NCBI GenBank assembly: GCA_021815935.1
Contig: JAKAZH010000072.1
Coordinates: forward strand, 1 to 8,459
DNA: 8,459 nt
Reading direction: 5' to 3'
Source of the DNA: Actinomycetes bacterium
GTDB lineage: Bacteria > Actinomycetota > Acidimicrobiia > Acidimicrobiales > Palsa-688
The notes beneath the pieces were generated by a model. It worked only from the letters and a program-made list of their open reading frames with translations, was not told where the DNA came from and did not search any database. Positions 1 to 6,236 of this stretch are shown in pieces (positions within the stretch are counted from its first letter, which is position 1; the number at the start of each line of letters is the position of its first letter). The translations under genes and the position numbers were made by a program.

Positions 1-139
1 CCAACCTGTTCGACCCCATACCTCGATCGAAAGGTTCCGGGTAGATCCTCCGCCCGCCCCTCCTCGTTCGCTCCAAGAATGGGCGACCGTTACCGCCGAC
101 AGGGCCACCAGGCAGCGAGCGGCGCATGGACGTTCGGCA

Positions 140-556
140 ATGGTCGCCCGCAGCGCAAGACGGTCCCTTCCGGCCGTGCTCTTAGTCTCGTCCCTGGGCG
201 GTATCGCCGCGCTAACCCACAGTACCGCCAATGCGCCGACCCCCGCCGTGTCATGGGCTCAACAGCTGACACCGCACCTGAACGCCGTCGCCTCAGACAT
301 CGCCAAGCTCACTTCGCCGACGCTCGACTCGACATCAACGCAGGTACAGGTCGAGTCACTCACGGTCGATCTGCGTGCTAGCTCGAAGTTAGGGCAGTCG
401 CCGGTGCCGACCTGGGGAAAGCTCTGGCTGTCTGCGCTGGACGAAGCCGAAGCTGCGCTGAAAACGCCGTCCTCAGCCATCGCTGTGCGCCAAGGCGATC
501 TTACGGCTGCCGGCGACACGCTGGTCGCCTTGGGCCACGACTTGTCAACTCGCTGA
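140..556 (+). CDS. Small secreted protein of unknown function
   Basis: A 138-residue protein that I do not recognise. The N-terminus has the layout of a Sec signal peptide: a basic stretch (R4, R7, R8), a hydrophobic core at about residues 10-25, and an A-N-A motif ending at A32 that fits signal peptidase I cleavage. The mature part (about 106 residues) has no cysteine and no further membrane segment; it is rich in Ala, Ser, Thr and Leu, probably mostly helical, and has two tryptophans near the middle. No strong Shine-Dalgarno lies before the ATG, so the start is uncertain. The frame was preferred over the overlapping plus-strand frame at 79-381 because of its signal peptide and G/C-rich third positions. 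It is transcribed towards galT, with 33 bp between the two stops. Export is inferred; the role is unknown. Confidence 0.62.
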   Translation: MVARSARRSLPAVLLVSSLGGIAALTHSTANAPTPAVSWAQQLTPHLNAVASDIAKLTSPTLDSTSTQVQVESLTVDLRASSKLGQSPVPTWGKLWLSALDEAEAALKTPSSAIAVRQGDLTAAGDTLVALGHDLSTR

Positions 557-604
557 CAGCGACCCGGCTACAGGCTGACAGCGACCCGGCTACAGGCTGA
601 CAGC
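552..604. repeat. 22-bp tandem repeat, 2.4 copies, at a convergent gene end
   Basis: Two identical 22-bp units (552-573 and 574-595), each beginning GCTGACAGCGACCCGG, are followed by the first 9 bases of a third. The stop codon of the secreted-protein gene (TGA, 554-556) lies in unit 1 and the galT stop (TAG on the minus strand, 590-592) lies in unit 2. The array therefore forms the whole 33-bp gap between the convergent genes. It looks like a slippage duplication. No terminator-like hairpin with a T tract is visible here. Confidence 0.9.
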
Positions 605-1729
605 ACGCAGCATGTCGGCTGCTCGCTCCGGGGCGATGTCGTTGATGAACATACCCATCCCTGACTCGGAACCTGCGAGCGCCTTCACCTTCGCCGGTGC
701 CCGTAGAATCGAGAACAGCTGGAGGTGGAGGTAGGCAAGCTCTCGGTCGGCACGCGACGGGGCCTGATGCCAGGCAGCGATATACGGCATCTCCAGGCCG
801 TACACGCCGTCGAGGCGTCTGAGCAGTTCGACGTAGATGGCTCCTAAAGACTCACGTTCTACATCCGACGTAGCCGGCAGGTCGGGTACCTGACGGTGAG
901 GATAGAGGTGGATCTCGAAAGGCCAGCGTGCCGCAGCGGGGACGAACGCCGTCCAATGCTCATTGGATGCGACGACACGCCGTCCGTCATGGCGCTCCGA
1001 GGCGAGGACGTCGGCAAAGAGGTTGTGCCCTGTCGTCAGCTGATGTCGTCGCGCCGACTCGAGCATCACCTGGGTACGGCTGGTCACCACAGGGTAGGCA
1101 TAGATCTGCCCGTGAGGATGCGACAACGTGACACCGATCTCGGTGCCTCGATTCTCGAAGCAGAAGACCTGCTCTGTCTCGGGCATGCAGTTGAGGGCCT
1201 CGGTGCGCGCCGCCCAGGCTTCGATTACGAGTTGCACCCGCTCAGGCGAGAGGGTTGCAAAGGTGGCGGAGTGGTCGTCGCTGAACACAATCACCTCGCA
1301 ACGTCCGTGACCTTCGGCGCGGATGTAAAGAGAAGTATCCAACGAGACACCGTCGTCGGGCACCGTCGCCCTCGTGGAGAACGATGGGAAACGATTCTCG
1401 AAAACCACCACTTCGTAGGGCCCACCCGGTATTTCGGTGAGGCGGTCGTCCGTCGACGGGCAGAGCGGGCAATCGTCGTCGGCGGGAAGAAAAGTGCGGG
1501 TCTGCCTGTGGCTGGCTACGGTCACCCATTCCCTCAAGATCGGATCCCAGCGTCGCTCGGAGGTGGTCGCTGTCGGCGGCAGGTGGCGACGGTCAGTCAC
1601 ATCTAGGCGCTGTCCATGGCTGCCGACATCGATTTCCCCCGAACCTTTGGGAAGATCGGAGTCGAACCAGAAGATCTCGCGACCGTCGGCGAGCCGGCCG
1701 GCCGTCAGGCGCGGCAGGGACCTAAGCAC
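590..1729 (-). CDS. galT: Galactose-1-phosphate uridylyltransferase (GalT)
   Basis: GalT transfers UMP from UDP-glucose to galactose-1-phosphate, giving UDP-galactose and glucose-1-phosphate in the cytoplasmic Leloir pathway. The 379-residue protein shows the family signatures: a zinc-binding C87-P-L-C90 pair, the ENRFPS motif at 111-116, a histidine at 153 in the position of a third zinc ligand, and the active-site motif SHPHGQ at 203-208, where H206 is the expected uridylylated nucleophile. The C-terminal HLQLFSILRAP and AGSESGMGMF blocks also fit GalT. It is about 30 residues longer at the N-terminus than the roughly 348-residue E. coli enzyme. Start: GTG at 1729, preceded by AGAGGA with an 8-nt spacer; an in-frame TAG immediately upstream excludes a longer product. 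It lies 181 bp behind the MalG-type permease gene on the same strand, which suggests the transporter carries galactose or a galactoside. galK and galE are not in the window. Confidence 0.95.
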   Translation of the reverse strand: MLRSLPRLTAGRLADGREIFWFDSDLPKGSGEIDVGSHGQRLDVTDRRHLPPTATTSERRWDPILREWVTVASHRQTRTFLPADDDCPLCPSTDDRLTEIPGGPYEVVVFENRFPSFSTRATVPDDGVSLDTSLYIRAEGHGRCEVIVFSDDHSATFATLSPERVQLVIEAWAARTEALNCMPETEQVFCFENRGTEIGVTLSHPHGQIYAYPVVTSRTQVMLESARRHQLTTGHNLFADVLASERHDGRRVVASNEHWTAFVPAAARWPFEIHLYPHRQVPDLPATSDVERESLGAIYVELLRRLDGVYGLEMPYIAAWHQAPSRADRELAYLHLQLFSILRAPAKVKALAGSESGMGMFINDIAPERAADMLRAVSL

Positions 1730-1808
1730 GTGCTCTGTCCTCTACTCGCGAGCAGCGCCGCGAGTTGTTCGGAAGAGTTCCTCCGACGGATCGTAGTGTC
1801 GCCTTCAT
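1722..1808 (-). other. Possible 28-aa upstream ORF overlapping the galT start
   Basis: An ATG at 1808, preceded by GGAAGA with a 6-nt spacer, opens a 28-codon frame (beginning MKATLRSVGG) whose TAG lies just inside galT, an 8-nt overlap with the galT start. It could be a leader that couples or modulates galT translation. A 6-bp inverted repeat (CTCGCG 1745-1750, CGCGAG 1759-1764) lies in the same leader. The composition is not distinctive and the ORF may be chance. Confidence 0.2.
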
Positions 1809-1910
1809 TGTCAGTCTTCCAGGATAGATGTCTCGCGCTGCGTCGTACCTCGCCACCGGGACGTCGTCTGTTCTGGCGAGTGGGGCGGTCAAGGGAGGGC
1901 GTCCATTTTT

Positions 1911-2840
1911 CTAAAGCGTGAGGCTGCCAGCTGCGAGTCCTGAGCGCCAGAATCGTTGCAGCGAGAGGAAGGCGATGATCAGCGGTATCACCGAGATCGC
2001 CGCCCCGATGATCACGTAGCTCACCAGTTGCGGCGCTTGGCCATATTCATTGTTCCACGAGTAAAGGCCGAGCGTCACGGGATAGAGCTTCTCGTTGGAG
2101 AGCATCACGAGTGGAAGAAAGAAGTTGTTCCATATGGCGACGAACTGGAAGAGGAAGATCGTCACGAGTGCCGGCGACATCAGACGCATTGAGATCTTGA
2201 AGAACGTTCGACCCTCGCCCGATCCGTCAACGCGGGCCGCCTCGAGCAGTTCGTCAGGTACCGCGGATGTGGCGTAGACCCTGGCCAGGTATACCCCGAA
2301 TGGGCTTACAATCGACGGCAGAAGGACAGACCAGTAGGAGTTGGTCAGATGCACTTTGCTCATGAGTAAGTACAGCGGCAGAGCGAGCGCAGTTCCTGGA
2401 ACCAGCACGCCGCCGAGGATGATCCCAAATACGAGCTCCCGTCCTTTGAAGCGGTATTTTGCGAGGGCGTAACCAGCTAACGCCGACAGCAGGGTCGCCA
2501 GAAACGATCCCACGCCCGCGTAGATGACTGTGTTGAGAATCCACCGCAGGTAAATCCCGCCGTCGTAGCTGAACAACCCGCTCAGGTTCTTCCACAGGTC
2601 GAAGTGCGAGAACCAAAGCCCTTCGGACGAATAAAGTGATGTCGGACCTTTCGTCGACGACACGACGAGCCAGTAGGCGGGTAGCAGGAAGTAGATGCTC
2701 ACCACGAACATGAGTGCGGTGACGAGCACCGCAGACCGGTTGGGGGGGTTCCGGCGGCCAGCGACATGATTCATCGGCAGATCCGGCGGCGGATTGTCTG
2801 GTGGCGACACGTCGAGCTTGGCGTCGCTTAGAACAGTCAT
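1911..2840 (-). CDS. Carbohydrate ABC transporter permease, MalG type (CUT1)
   Basis: Second integral membrane subunit of a sugar ABC importer. From the ATG at 2840 the product has 309 residues: a Pro-rich cytoplasmic N-terminus (1-34), a first membrane segment at about 37-60, further segments near 102-125, 136-160, 165-187 and 224-245, and a last one at about 272-294. The EAA loop that docks onto the ATPase is clear: E200-A-A-R-V-D-G followed by a basic, hydrophobic stretch and M221-S-P. Start choice: this ATG forms an ATGA overlap with the stop of the MalF-type gene and has AAGGAG 9 nt upstream. The frame stays open further upstream to 3350, but that extension lies antiparallel-free inside the MalF-type gene in another frame and is not transporter-like. 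The overlap implies translational coupling with its partner permease. Substrate is inferred only from galT. Confidence 0.93.
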   Translation of the reverse strand: MTVLSDAKLDVSPPDNPPPDLPMNHVAGRRNPPNRSAVLVTALMFVVSIYFLLPAYWLVVSSTKGPTSLYSSEGLWFSHFDLWKNLSGLFSYDGGIYLRWILNTVIYAGVGSFLATLLSALAGYALAKYRFKGRELVFGIILGGVLVPGTALALPLYLLMSKVHLTNSYWSVLLPSIVSPFGVYLARVYATSAVPDELLEAARVDGSGEGRTFFKISMRLMSPALVTIFLFQFVAIWNNFFLPLVMLSNEKLYPVTLGLYSWNNEYGQAPQLVSYVIIGAAISVIPLIIAFLSLQRFWRSGLAAGSLTL

Positions 2841-3793
2841 CGAGCGATACTCCTTCGCGAAGTCAAACGCAAGAATGCAAACGACAAGATGAAGGTGCCC
2901 ACCGCCAACACCACGGCCATTGCCGCAGCAAGGTTCGGGTCGTTGAGCGTGAACGCCTCGTTGTAAGCCGACAAGTTGGGGGTGTAGGTGCTGACGATGT
3001 TCGTCGATATGGCCCTCAACACCTGAGGCTCGCTGAAGAGCTGCAGCGTACCGATGATGCTGAACACGGATGTGAGCACGAGCGACGGCATGACGAGCGG
3101 CAGCTTGATCCGGGCCGCAATTTTCCACTCCGATGCACCGTCGACGCGGGCCGCCTCGAATAGCTCCCGCGGGATGGCCTGGAGACCGGCGTAGATGATG
3201 AGCATGTTGTAGCCGGTGTACTCCCACGTGACGATGTTTGCTATCGACCACAGAACGGTGTGGGCTCCGAGGAAAGTGATGCTCCCGAAGTGCAGACTCT
3301 TGAGGACCGAGTCGATCGGACTGAGGCTCGGCAGGTAAAGGAACGACCACAATATGGCGGCGATCACGCCCGGAATGCCGTACGGCAGGAAGAAAGCCAG
3401 TCGGAAGAACTTGGTGAAGCGTGCTGCTACCGAGTCGATGAGCAAAGCGAGCACTGTGGCGAACGCAAGCATCACCGGCACCTGCACGATACCGAACAGC
3501 AGAACCCGCTCGATCCCGTGAGTGAAGCTGGCGGTTCCGAACACAGCGCTGTAGTTGGAGAGGCCCGCGAACTTTGTAGTCGGCGGTGCAAGGCCCAACC
3601 CCGACACCTGCTTTTTGAACAGGCTCTCGTAGACTGCGTAGCCGATAGGGATCAAGAAGAACAGCGCGAAGAGGACCAGAAAAGGCGCCAGAAACGCTAT
3701 CGGGGCCGGCGTCCGGCGGGACCGCCGAGGGCGTGGAGCATTTTCGCTCACGCCCCCGGCCGTGGCCGATGACACCTCGGTTGTTGCCGTCAT
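2837..3793 (-). CDS. Carbohydrate ABC transporter permease, MalF type (CUT1)
   Basis: First integral membrane subunit of the sugar ABC importer, 318 residues. A basic cytoplasmic N-terminus (R21-R27 region, RPRRSRR) precedes six predicted membrane segments at about 32-55, 97-117, 130-155, 177-200, 235-257 and 290-310. The cytoplasmic EAA motif is intact: E213-A-A-R-V-D-G-A-S-E-W, followed by the hydrophobic turn ending near P232-M235. This is the usual CUT1 sequence of permeases that pair with a MalK/MsiK-type ATPase. The ATG at 3793 has GGAG 5 nt upstream and lies 22 bp behind the solute-binding protein gene; the gene's stop overlaps the MalG-type start by 4 bp. It lacks the long extra periplasmic loop of enterobacterial MalF, as most members of the family do. 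Confidence 0.94.
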   Translation of the reverse strand: MTATTEVSSATAGGVSENAPRPRRSRRTPAPIAFLAPFLVLFALFFLIPIGYAVYESLFKKQVSGLGLAPPTTKFAGLSNYSAVFGTASFTHGIERVLLFGIVQVPVMLAFATVLALLIDSVAARFTKFFRLAFFLPYGIPGVIAAILWSFLYLPSLSPIDSVLKSLHFGSITFLGAHTVLWSIANIVTWEYTGYNMLIIYAGLQAIPRELFEAARVDGASEWKIAARIKLPLVMPSLVLTSVFSIIGTLQLFSEPQVLRAISTNIVSTYTPNLSAYNEAFTLNDPNLAAAMAVVLAVGTFILSFAFLRLTSRRSIAR

Positions 3794-3815
3794 CGAAGCT
3801 CCGTCCCCGGTCGGA

Positions 3816-5222
3816 TCAGCCGGCGGTCTGGACCGAGAACCCCTGGCTCTTCATCGCGGACACAGTCTGGGACTGAGTTGTCGCGATAGACGAGGCGAGA
3901 GTTCCGCTTCCGCCGGTGGCCTTCGAGAAGGCGTTACCCATGTCCGTCAGCGTGGTGAACATGATCGGACCCCACTTGAAGCTGGTGTTGACCAACTTCC
4001 CGCCGGCTTCGAAGACGCTCCAGATGTTCTGATTTCCATAGAACGCCACCGGGGAGTTGACGGCGCTCTGCTGCTCACCGGCAAGGTCGGCAGGGTAGAG
4101 GCCGCCCTTGGTGATCAGGCTGGTGATGCTCTGCTGGTTGGTGTTGAGCCACTCGGCAAACTGGGCAGCCTGGGCTGGGTGCTTGCTGTCCTTGAACACA
4201 ACAGTCGTGGAACCGCCCCAGTTTCCGTCGGCGGACGTACTCCCCCAGTTCGGTAGCGGCGCAACGCTCCAATCCCCAGACGTGGAAGCGGCGTTCGTCA
4301 CGATTGTGTTCTCGCCCCACACGGCGGAAGGCCACGTGAGCAGGGTCCCATCAGAGAGGTCTTTGTACCACCCGTTGGCGAAGTCAGCCTCGACTTTCAC
4401 CAGGTTGTTGCTCACCAGGTTCTGCCAGTAGTTGGCGACCTTCTGTGTGGCTGCGTCGTTCAGGTTGACTACCCAGGAGTTGGATGTGGTGTTGAACCAG
4501 TTGGCGCCCGCCTGCCATGCGAGGCCCGCGAACTGTCCTGTGTCTGCCGGTGGGAAGGCGGTGATGTAAGCGTTTGGGTTCGCGGCGTGAAGCTTCTGTG
4601 CGTCGGCCTGGTACTGCGCCCAGGTCGTGGGGACCGTGAGTCCGTACTTCTTGAACAGGTCGGCACGGTAGAACAGCGCCATCGGCCCGGTGTCTTGAGG
4701 TATGGCGTAAACGGCGCTACCCAGAGTCACCTGGCTCCACGTCCACGGGACGAAGGCGCTTTGGACGCTCGACGCACCGTAGGGGGCCAGGTTTGCCAGT
4801 CCCCCGGTGTGCTCGAACTGAGGCAGGGCGTAGTACTCGACCTGGCCGAGGTCCGGCGCGTTGCCGGCCTGCATGGCGCTGAACATCTTGGCGTAGGTGC
4901 CGGCAGCCCCTGACGTGACCTCGTCCAACGCTACGTGGATGTTGGGGTGGGTTTGGTTCCAGAGGTTCACAGATGCCGCGATACCGGGCACCCACGACCA
5001 GAATGTGAGGTTGACCGTGGGACCCGAGTACGCAGTCGTAGGTGCAGCTGTCCCCCCGCCGGCTGCCTGGGCCGTCGTCGCAGACGACGAAGCAGACTTC
5101 GAACTGCTTCCGCAGCTGGCCAACATGATCAAAGACGCCGCGGCAACGCCGCCGACTGCGATCTTCTTGCGCCTCCGCGAGCGAGGGGCCCGCACGTGGT
5201 CGTTACCGACAATTGAGTTCAA
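3816..5222 (-). CDS. Sugar ABC transporter solute-binding lipoprotein
   Basis: Extracellular substrate receptor of the importer, 468 residues from a TTG start. A basic region (RSRRRKK, 14-20) and a hydrophobic core lead to a lipobox L34-A-S-C37, so the protein should be processed by signal peptidase II and anchored by lipidated Cys37. A low-complexity Ser/Ala/Gly/Thr linker follows, then the extracellular solute-binding protein family 1 fold, recognisable from VNLTFWSW near the mature N-terminus and from the MQAGNAPDLGQVEYYALPQF block. Many tryptophans and tyrosines fit sugar stacking. Start choice: TTG at 5222 has a perfect AGGAGG 4 nt upstream. An in-frame GTG at 5195 would give a more typical 27-residue leader but has no clear ribosome binding site; an ATG at 5303 would put 27 unlikely residues before the leader. 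First gene of the transporter operon. Confidence 0.94.
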   Translation of the reverse strand: MNSIVGNDHVRAPRSRRRKKIAVGGVAAASLIMLASCGSSSKSASSSATTAQAAGGGTAAPTTAYSGPTVNLTFWSWVPGIAASVNLWNQTHPNIHVALDEVTSGAAGTYAKMFSAMQAGNAPDLGQVEYYALPQFEHTGGLANLAPYGASSVQSAFVPWTWSQVTLGSAVYAIPQDTGPMALFYRADLFKKYGLTVPTTWAQYQADAQKLHAANPNAYITAFPPADTGQFAGLAWQAGANWFNTTSNSWVVNLNDAATQKVANYWQNLVSNNLVKVEADFANGWYKDLSDGTLLTWPSAVWGENTIVTNAASTSGDWSVAPLPNWGSTSADGNWGGSTTVVFKDSKHPAQAAQFAEWLNTNQQSITSLITKGGLYPADLAGEQQSAVNSPVAFYGNQNIWSVFEAGGKLVNTSFKWGPIMFTTLTDMGNAFSKATGGSGTLASSIATTQSQTVSAMKSQGFSVQTAG

Positions 5223-5226
5223 CGCG

Positions 5227-5232
5227 CCTCCT
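5227..5232 (-). promoter_or_regulatory. Ribosome binding site that sets a TTG start
   Basis: On the minus strand the sequence reads AGGAGG, then a 4-nt spacer, then TTG. This is a perfect anti-16S match and supports TTG at 5222 as the start of the solute-binding lipoprotein over the SD-less GTG at 5195. Confidence 0.7.
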
Positions 5233-5305
5233 AAGCGCTCAGGCGGCCGGCACCTATGACCAACCGCGCACGATCCAACAAGTTTTAACAATGAACAACG
5301 CATTA

Positions 5306-5334
5306 ATACTTGCTGAAAACTGGGTGAGTGTCAA
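5306..5334 (-). promoter_or_regulatory. Putative promoter of the sugar ABC operon
   Basis: On the minus strand a perfect -35 hexamer TTGACA (5329-5334) is followed after 17 bp by AAGTAT (5306-5311). The second hexamer keeps the important A at position 2 and T at position 6 of a -10 box. Transcription would start near 5299, leaving a leader of about 77 nt before the TTG at 5222. The surrounding DNA is A+T-richer than the genes. No operator could be assigned with confidence. Confidence 0.5.
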
Positions 5335-5483
5335 GCGTCACAGGGAAGTTTTTGATAGATCCTGAGGTAATCAGTGGCTGTACTACGTTGAAAATAGTTT
5401 GTACACGATTGAACTAGATGAGAATTGATGGGTAACTACGATCAAGGGTGTGGCAAGGGGACGGCGAAACGGAGAGGCTTGCA

Positions 5484-5554
5484 CCGGCAGGCTCCCCCCT
5501 CGCGCTCCCCGGCCGGTGCTCCGCCGGCAGGCTCCGCCGGCCGCGCTCCCCGGC
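5484..5554. repeat. G+C-rich imperfect direct repeat (about 30 bp, 40-bp period)
   Basis: Two similar blocks, 5484-5513 and 5524-5554, both begin CCGGCAGGCTCC and end CGCGCTCCCCGGC, with a differing centre. Between and inside them, short CCGGC/GCCGG complements allow several alternative strong hairpins on either strand. No T tract follows in either direction, so this is not a canonical intrinsic terminator. It sits directly beside the inverted-repeat element. Confidence 0.75.
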
Positions 5555-5566
5555 AGGCCGTCACAA

Positions 5567-5727
5567 TTGGTCAGGATCTTCAACTCGCAAAAGTTTGGTA
5601 CCAAAAAGTGCGTTTTATGAGCGAGGGCTGGTACCCGATCTTTTCAGAAGGAAGATCGGGTACCAAAAAGTGCGAAAAAACGCTTCGAATGGTCAGACTT
5701 GTCCCGGCACCCAAAGATCCTGACCAA
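5567..5727. repeat. 161-bp element with perfect 14-bp terminal inverted repeats (MITE-like)
   Basis: TTGGTCAGGATCTT at 5567-5580 is the exact reverse complement of AAGATCCTGACCAA at 5714-5727. The enclosed segment is clearly A+T-richer than its surroundings and carries no credible gene. It contains two identical 16-bp direct repeats (5597-5612 and 5659-5674), a 13-bp perfect hairpin (5630-5664), a 12-bp palindrome (5594-5605), and a further TGGTCAG copy at 5690-5696. The flanks share only AA, so a target-site duplication is not demonstrated. The arrangement fits a miniature inverted-repeat element placed just behind the Tad operon, or a structured regulatory site; the sequence alone cannot decide. 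Confidence 0.6.
5630..5664. repeat. 13-bp perfect inverted repeat with 9-base loop
   Basis: GGTACCCGATCTT (5630-5642) pairs exactly with AAGATCGGGTACC (5652-5664) around a 9-base loop. Neither strand has a T tract directly after the stem: plus-strand A runs follow it, and on the minus strand the T runs come before it. It is therefore not a classical rho-independent terminator, although it could still slow polymerase or protect the 3' end of the Tad transcript. Confidence 0.85.
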
Positions 5728-5738
5728 AATGCAGCGGT

Positions 5739-6236
5739 CTAACAGCGAAGCTGCACGACTGGCGGGAACGCCGGAGCTGAATTGGATGCCGGGGCGCTGG
5801 CGACAACTACTGTCGCAGAAGAACTGACCCGAATCTGGCCGAAGCCGGGGATGCCCCGAGCGAAGAGCCCTTGCGCAACGGCGGATCCGGTCACCTCCAC
5901 CCAGAGCCCTTCGACGGCCACTCCGATAGTTTCGGCCTGCAGACCCGGAGTGTCCTGCGCCCTCACGGAAGCACAAACCTGTTGATCAACCTTCGGCGTC
6001 GAAAGCACAAGAGCACCGGTGGAGTAGAACGCCGATCCGTCCAACCCAGCGGCCGCCCCGTCGTTAGCCGCCGCCAGCAACGTGTCGTGGAGTTGCTGGC
6101 TCGCTTTGTATGCAACCGCACTGTTGATCGCGAAAGCCGCCAGCACGATAAGGACCATAAATCCGGCCGGTACCAGCGCGAGGACGCTGCCGCGTTCGTC
6201 GCTCCGGCGGTCGCCAACGAGAGTAGAGGAACTCAC
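5739..6236 (-). CDS. TadG-like/TadE-like Flp pilus-assembly protein
   Basis: A predicted membrane-anchored pseudopilin-like protein of the Tad pilus, 165 residues from the GTG at 6236. A charged N-terminus ending SDERGS (12-17) is followed by one hydrophobic helix at about 18-43, and then by YKASQQLHDTLLAAANDGAAAG, the amphipathic continuation typical of the TadE/G group in which small residues alternate with charges. The rest (about 120 residues) would lie outside the membrane and has two cysteines, C88 and the final residue C165. Start choice: GTG at 6236 forms a GTGA overlap with the stop of the preceding TadE-like gene. The longer frame reaching 6446 adds residues that only shadow that gene. 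No strong SD is present, so translation is probably coupled. Last gene of the cluster; its TAG lies 11 bp from the inverted-repeat element. Confidence 0.75.
   Translation of the reverse strand: MSSSTLVGDRRSDERGSVLALVPAGFMVLIVLAAFAINSAVAYKASQQLHDTLLAAANDGAAAGLDGSAFYSTGALVLSTPKVDQQVCASVRAQDTPGLQAETIGVAVEGLWVEVTGSAVAQGLFARGIPGFGQIRVSSSATVVVASAPASNSAPAFPPVVQLRC

Larger units (their letters stand above)
5223..5738. other. 516-bp intergenic region between the Tad and sugar-uptake clusters
   Basis: No convincing gene is present. From the sugar side it holds the leader and promoter of the transporter operon (5223-5334), an A+T-richer stretch with no assignable function (5335-5450), a G+C-rich imperfect direct repeat (5484-5554), and an inverted-repeat element (5567-5727). 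The element ends 11 bp from the stop of the last Tad gene. Open frames here (for example 5425-5742 plus and 5383-5604 minus) run through the repeats and look like shadows. Confidence 0.7.

Noticed and set aside
1..139. Start of the window before the secreted-protein gene
   Set aside because: No gene, RNA or convincing promoter could be supported; a CGATCG palindrome near 24 is too short to interpret.
79..381. 100-codon plus-strand frame overlapping the secreted-protein gene
   Set aside because: Arg-rich shadow without signal peptide or domain; the 140-556 frame has a signal peptide and coding-like third positions.
896..1606. 236-codon plus-strand frame opposite galT
   Set aside because: It lies wholly antisense to a gene with clear GalT motifs; long antisense frames are common in G+C-rich DNA. 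No recognisable domain or ribosome binding site.
2841..3350. N-terminal extension of the MalG-type frame up to 3350
   Set aside because: It overlaps the MalF-type gene in another frame, reads as His/Arg-rich shadow sequence, and the ATG at 2840 has both an SD and the ATGA overlap.
3260..4256. Two long plus-strand frames (3260-3772 and 3762-4256) opposite the permease and binding-protein genes
   Set aside because: Charged, low-complexity composition typical of the antisense of membrane-protein codons; the minus-strand genes carry EAA motifs and a lipobox.
5630..5664. 13-bp hairpin as an intrinsic terminator of the Tad operon
   Set aside because: On the minus strand the T runs precede rather than follow the stem, so it does not meet the canonical rule; it is recorded as an inverted repeat instead.
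5425..5742. Open frames (plus and minus) through 5383-5742
   Set aside because: They run through the G+C-rich repeats and the inverted-repeat element; the sequence is repeat-derived and resembles no family I know.
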